64,000 bases of DNA, taken from the NCBI GenBank assembly GCA_023415055.1, contig JAEZLZ010000068.1:1-64000 (forward strand). Direction: 5' to 3'. The first letter of the stretch is position 1; every line of letters starts with the position of its first letter. This DNA is from Bacillota bacterium (GTDB lineage Bacteria > Bacillota > Clostridia > Lachnospirales > Lachnospiraceae). The notes under the pieces were generated by a model that saw only the letters and a program-made list of their open reading frames with translations, ran no database searches and was not told the origin of the DNA. A program made the translations under genes and the position numbers. Shown piece by piece: positions 62,413 to 64,000 of this stretch.

Positions 62413-62617
62413 ATGTAATTCTCCTTTTATACTTTATTTATCAAACATAAGTGTAAGCAAGCTGACACTTTCTGAACAAAATAAATAATTTTTCTTCAGT
62501 ATATGCTATTTCTATTAAGGTATTACCGGATAATAATCCATTTCCTTTATATTCCTTTATTTTACTGGTGTCAAGATAATAATACAAGTAATACTTAAGT
62601 ATCAGATAAACCCTATT

Positions 62618-63358
62618 TTATTGAAGGTCAAAGGTCCAGCTTTGCCCACCCCGTGATACCTCGATAATCGCTGCATCGTTTAGAAATGCACTTCGTTCCT
62701 TCTTAAATTGCTGAATGATCTCCGGTTTATCCCAAAAGTGCATCGGAAACGCATATTTTACTATCGCCGTATTGAGAAGCTTCTCAAATCCAAGATAATA
62801 CCATTCCTCCTGCCGTGGATCCATAGGTGCAAAGGCTATATCAATCGGTTTATTCTGAAGTAAGCTTATCTCCTGATTGAATTTCGCTGTCATATCATTA
62901 TTACTCTGCTTTGTCTCTTCCTTCCAGACCCAATGGTTCAGATCGCCGGCATGATAGATCGTTTTACCCTTATATTCAAGAAGAAAGGCAACTCCACAAT
63001 CCGTAGATTTTAGTGTATGCAGCCGTATCTGCTTCTGATTTGAATCCTGAAGAAGATATTCCTTATGAGGCTGAACCATGGTGAGCCTTTTCATAACTTC
63101 ATCGCTAACACCATATTTATCCGCATATGTCTTACCTATTCTTATATCCGAGGACAGCATATACTCTGTCTGAAAGCATTTACCTTCCAGACGAAAGATC
63201 TCCGGATTAAAATGATCGCCGTGTTTATGGCTTGAGAATACCATTAGCTTTTTGTTATGGTCCAGTGTGGGAATCTCTCCCGTATAATAGTCAAACAGCC
63301 AATAACAGTTCTCCCACTCGATCAGAAAGCCACTATGACCGATATATGTAACAACCAA
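62618..63358 (-). CDS. Metallo-beta-lactamase-fold hydrolase
   Basis: The protein has 246 residues from a TTG at 63358 with AGGAGG 7 nt upstream; a GTG at 63382 lacks a site. Metal-binding motif SSHKHGDHFNPEIF (HxHxDH form, ~49-57) and the later histidine in TIYHAGDLNHWVW (~140), with FAPMDPRQEEWY and YAFPMHFWDKP after it, fit the YycJ/UlaG-like family. The sequence VTYIGHSGFLIEW at the start is typical. No substrate can be named. It is followed, past 62618, by an AT-rich region with a 12-base palindrome (AATACTTAAGTATC, ~62589). Confidence 0.9.
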   Translation of the reverse strand: MVVTYIGHSGFLIEWENCYWLFDYYTGEIPTLDHNKKLMVFSSHKHGDHFNPEIFRLEGKCFQTEYMLSSDIRIGKTYADKYGVSDEVMKRLTMVQPHKEYLLQDSNQKQIRLHTLKSTDCGVAFLLEYKGKTIYHAGDLNHWVWKEETKQSNNDMTAKFNQEISLLQNKPIDIAFAPMDPRQEEWYYLGFEKLLNTAIVKYAFPMHFWDKPEIIQQFKKERSAFLNDAAIIEVSRGGQSWTFDLQ

Positions 63359-63435
63359 GTTAATTCCTCCTATCCAAAGCACCTGTCAGAACAGATCGGC
63401 TCGTGCCTTTGATCAATCCTGCGCTTCAGATGATA

Positions 63436-64000
63436 TTATTTAAAATCACAAAGAAAGCCGTTTTTTTGTAGCAGAGTATTCAGTACACTGAACTTTGTGA
63501 TGTTATTACCGCTAAGATACAGTTCCTTAAGCTTAGGCAGATCCTTCAAAGAGGTAATTCCAACAATTCTATTGTCCTTCAGGTACAGCTTTTCCAATTT
63601 CGTCAGCTTACTGATCGGCTTGATATCCACGATCTTATTGCCGTTGAGCGATAACAGTGTAATGTTTTTTAACGTAGCGATTGCAGTAATATCGCTGATC
63701 TGATTACGCTGAAGATAGAGAGACTTAAGTCCGGTCAAACTGCGCAGCGGCGTAATATCGTTTAACTTATTATTGTCCAAAGAAAGAACCTGCAACTGCT
63801 TTAATTTTTTTACTGCATCTGCTTTACGAATACCATTCTTTCCGAGTTCAAGGACCTTGAGTCCATAGAGTTTTGCAAGTGGCGATATATCCGTTATTTT
63901 ATTTTCTCTGAGATAAAGTTCCTGAAGCTTACTAAGTCCTGATAATGAAGTGACTGAGGTCACCCCGTTTCCATTCAGAGACAATATCTCCAGCTTTGTA
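63436..64000 (-). CDS. Leucine-rich-repeat protein (C-terminal part, runs off right edge)
   Basis: At least 187 residues are visible; the frame is open to the window edge, so the N-terminus is missing. It is built of eight or so 22-residue LRRs of the internalin (LRR_4) kind, for example LQELYLRENKITDISPLAKL and LKSLYLQRNQISDITAIATL. The protein ends in a short FLCDFK tail without an anchor. Such proteins bind partners at the surface or in the cell, depending on the missing N-terminus. It ends 54 nt before the start of the hydrolase gene, so coexpression is possible. Confidence 0.88.
   Translation of the reverse strand, partial: TKLEILSLNGNGVTSVTSLSGLSKLQELYLRENKITDISPLAKLYGLKVLELGKNGIRKADAVKKLKQLQVLSLDNNKLNDITPLRSLTGLKSLYLQRNQISDITAIATLKNITLLSLNGNKIVDIKPISKLTKLEKLYLKDNRIVGITSLKDLPKLKELYLSGNNITKFSVLNTLLQKNGFLCDFK

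Overview
The window looks like a chromosome segment of a Lachnospiraceae-type or related Clostridia anaerobe. Reasons: moderately AT-rich DNA; strong AGGAGG-type ribosome binding sites with frequent GTG and TTG starts; T-box control of serS and leuS; methyl-accepting chemotaxis proteins; DUF5685, DUF3877 and DUF2089 proteins typical of this group; and Big_2, SLH and leucine-rich-repeat surface proteins. Most genes lie on the minus strand. No rRNA, tRNA, CRISPR array, prophage or intact insertion sequence was recognised.

Layout. 1-1864 is the first part of a NuoL/EchA-like proton-pumping membrane subunit that runs off the left edge. 2249-3955 is serS with its promoter and T-box. 4045-7315 holds a double SnoaL-like protein, a DUF1801 protein and a chemoreceptor. 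7739-17164 is a surface/export cluster: two large secreted paralogues, an SLH-domain protein, and a MacA/MacB-like adaptor, ATPase and permease. 17394-21871 holds a serine hydrolase, a frameshifted REC/degenerate-GGDEF gene, and a DUF5685-DnaJ-membrane protein operon. 22039-24454 has an alanine dehydrogenase remnant, a TetR regulator and a Big_2 protein.

24597-30016 is a mostly AT-richer run of small same-strand genes (acetyltransferases, methyltransferases and a membrane protein), probably acquired. 30314-33748 has DUF3877, a DUF2089/SHOCT/YvlD-type operon and yqeY. 34038-41398 has a flavodoxin-like reductase, leuS with promoter and T-box, a GAF-GGDEF protein, acylphosphatase, a DMT transporter, pdaA and thioredoxin. 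41654-46393 has two aldo-keto reductases, a pirin remnant, ygiD and an MFS transporter.

46786-55909 is the most coherent candidate system: a lipoprotein binding protein, ABC ATPase and fused permease, a YesM/YesN-type two-component system, a HAD phosphatase and a chemoreceptor, all in one direction. The binding protein lacks the twin-tyrosine signature of ferric-binding relatives. I infer import, sensing, dephosphorylation and chemotaxis towards an organophosphate such as a sugar phosphate; this is not proven. 56223-64000 holds a tRNA-dihydrouridine synthase, acnA, an N-terminally truncated FNT channel, a TauE/SafE transporter, a SIMPL protein, a metallo-beta-lactamase-fold hydrolase and the C-terminal part of a leucine-rich-repeat protein that runs off the right edge.

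Several genes are decayed: ald (22039-22251), the REC/GGDEF gene (18867-19744), a GNAT gene (24597-24929), pirin (44021-44260) and FNT (60223-60768).
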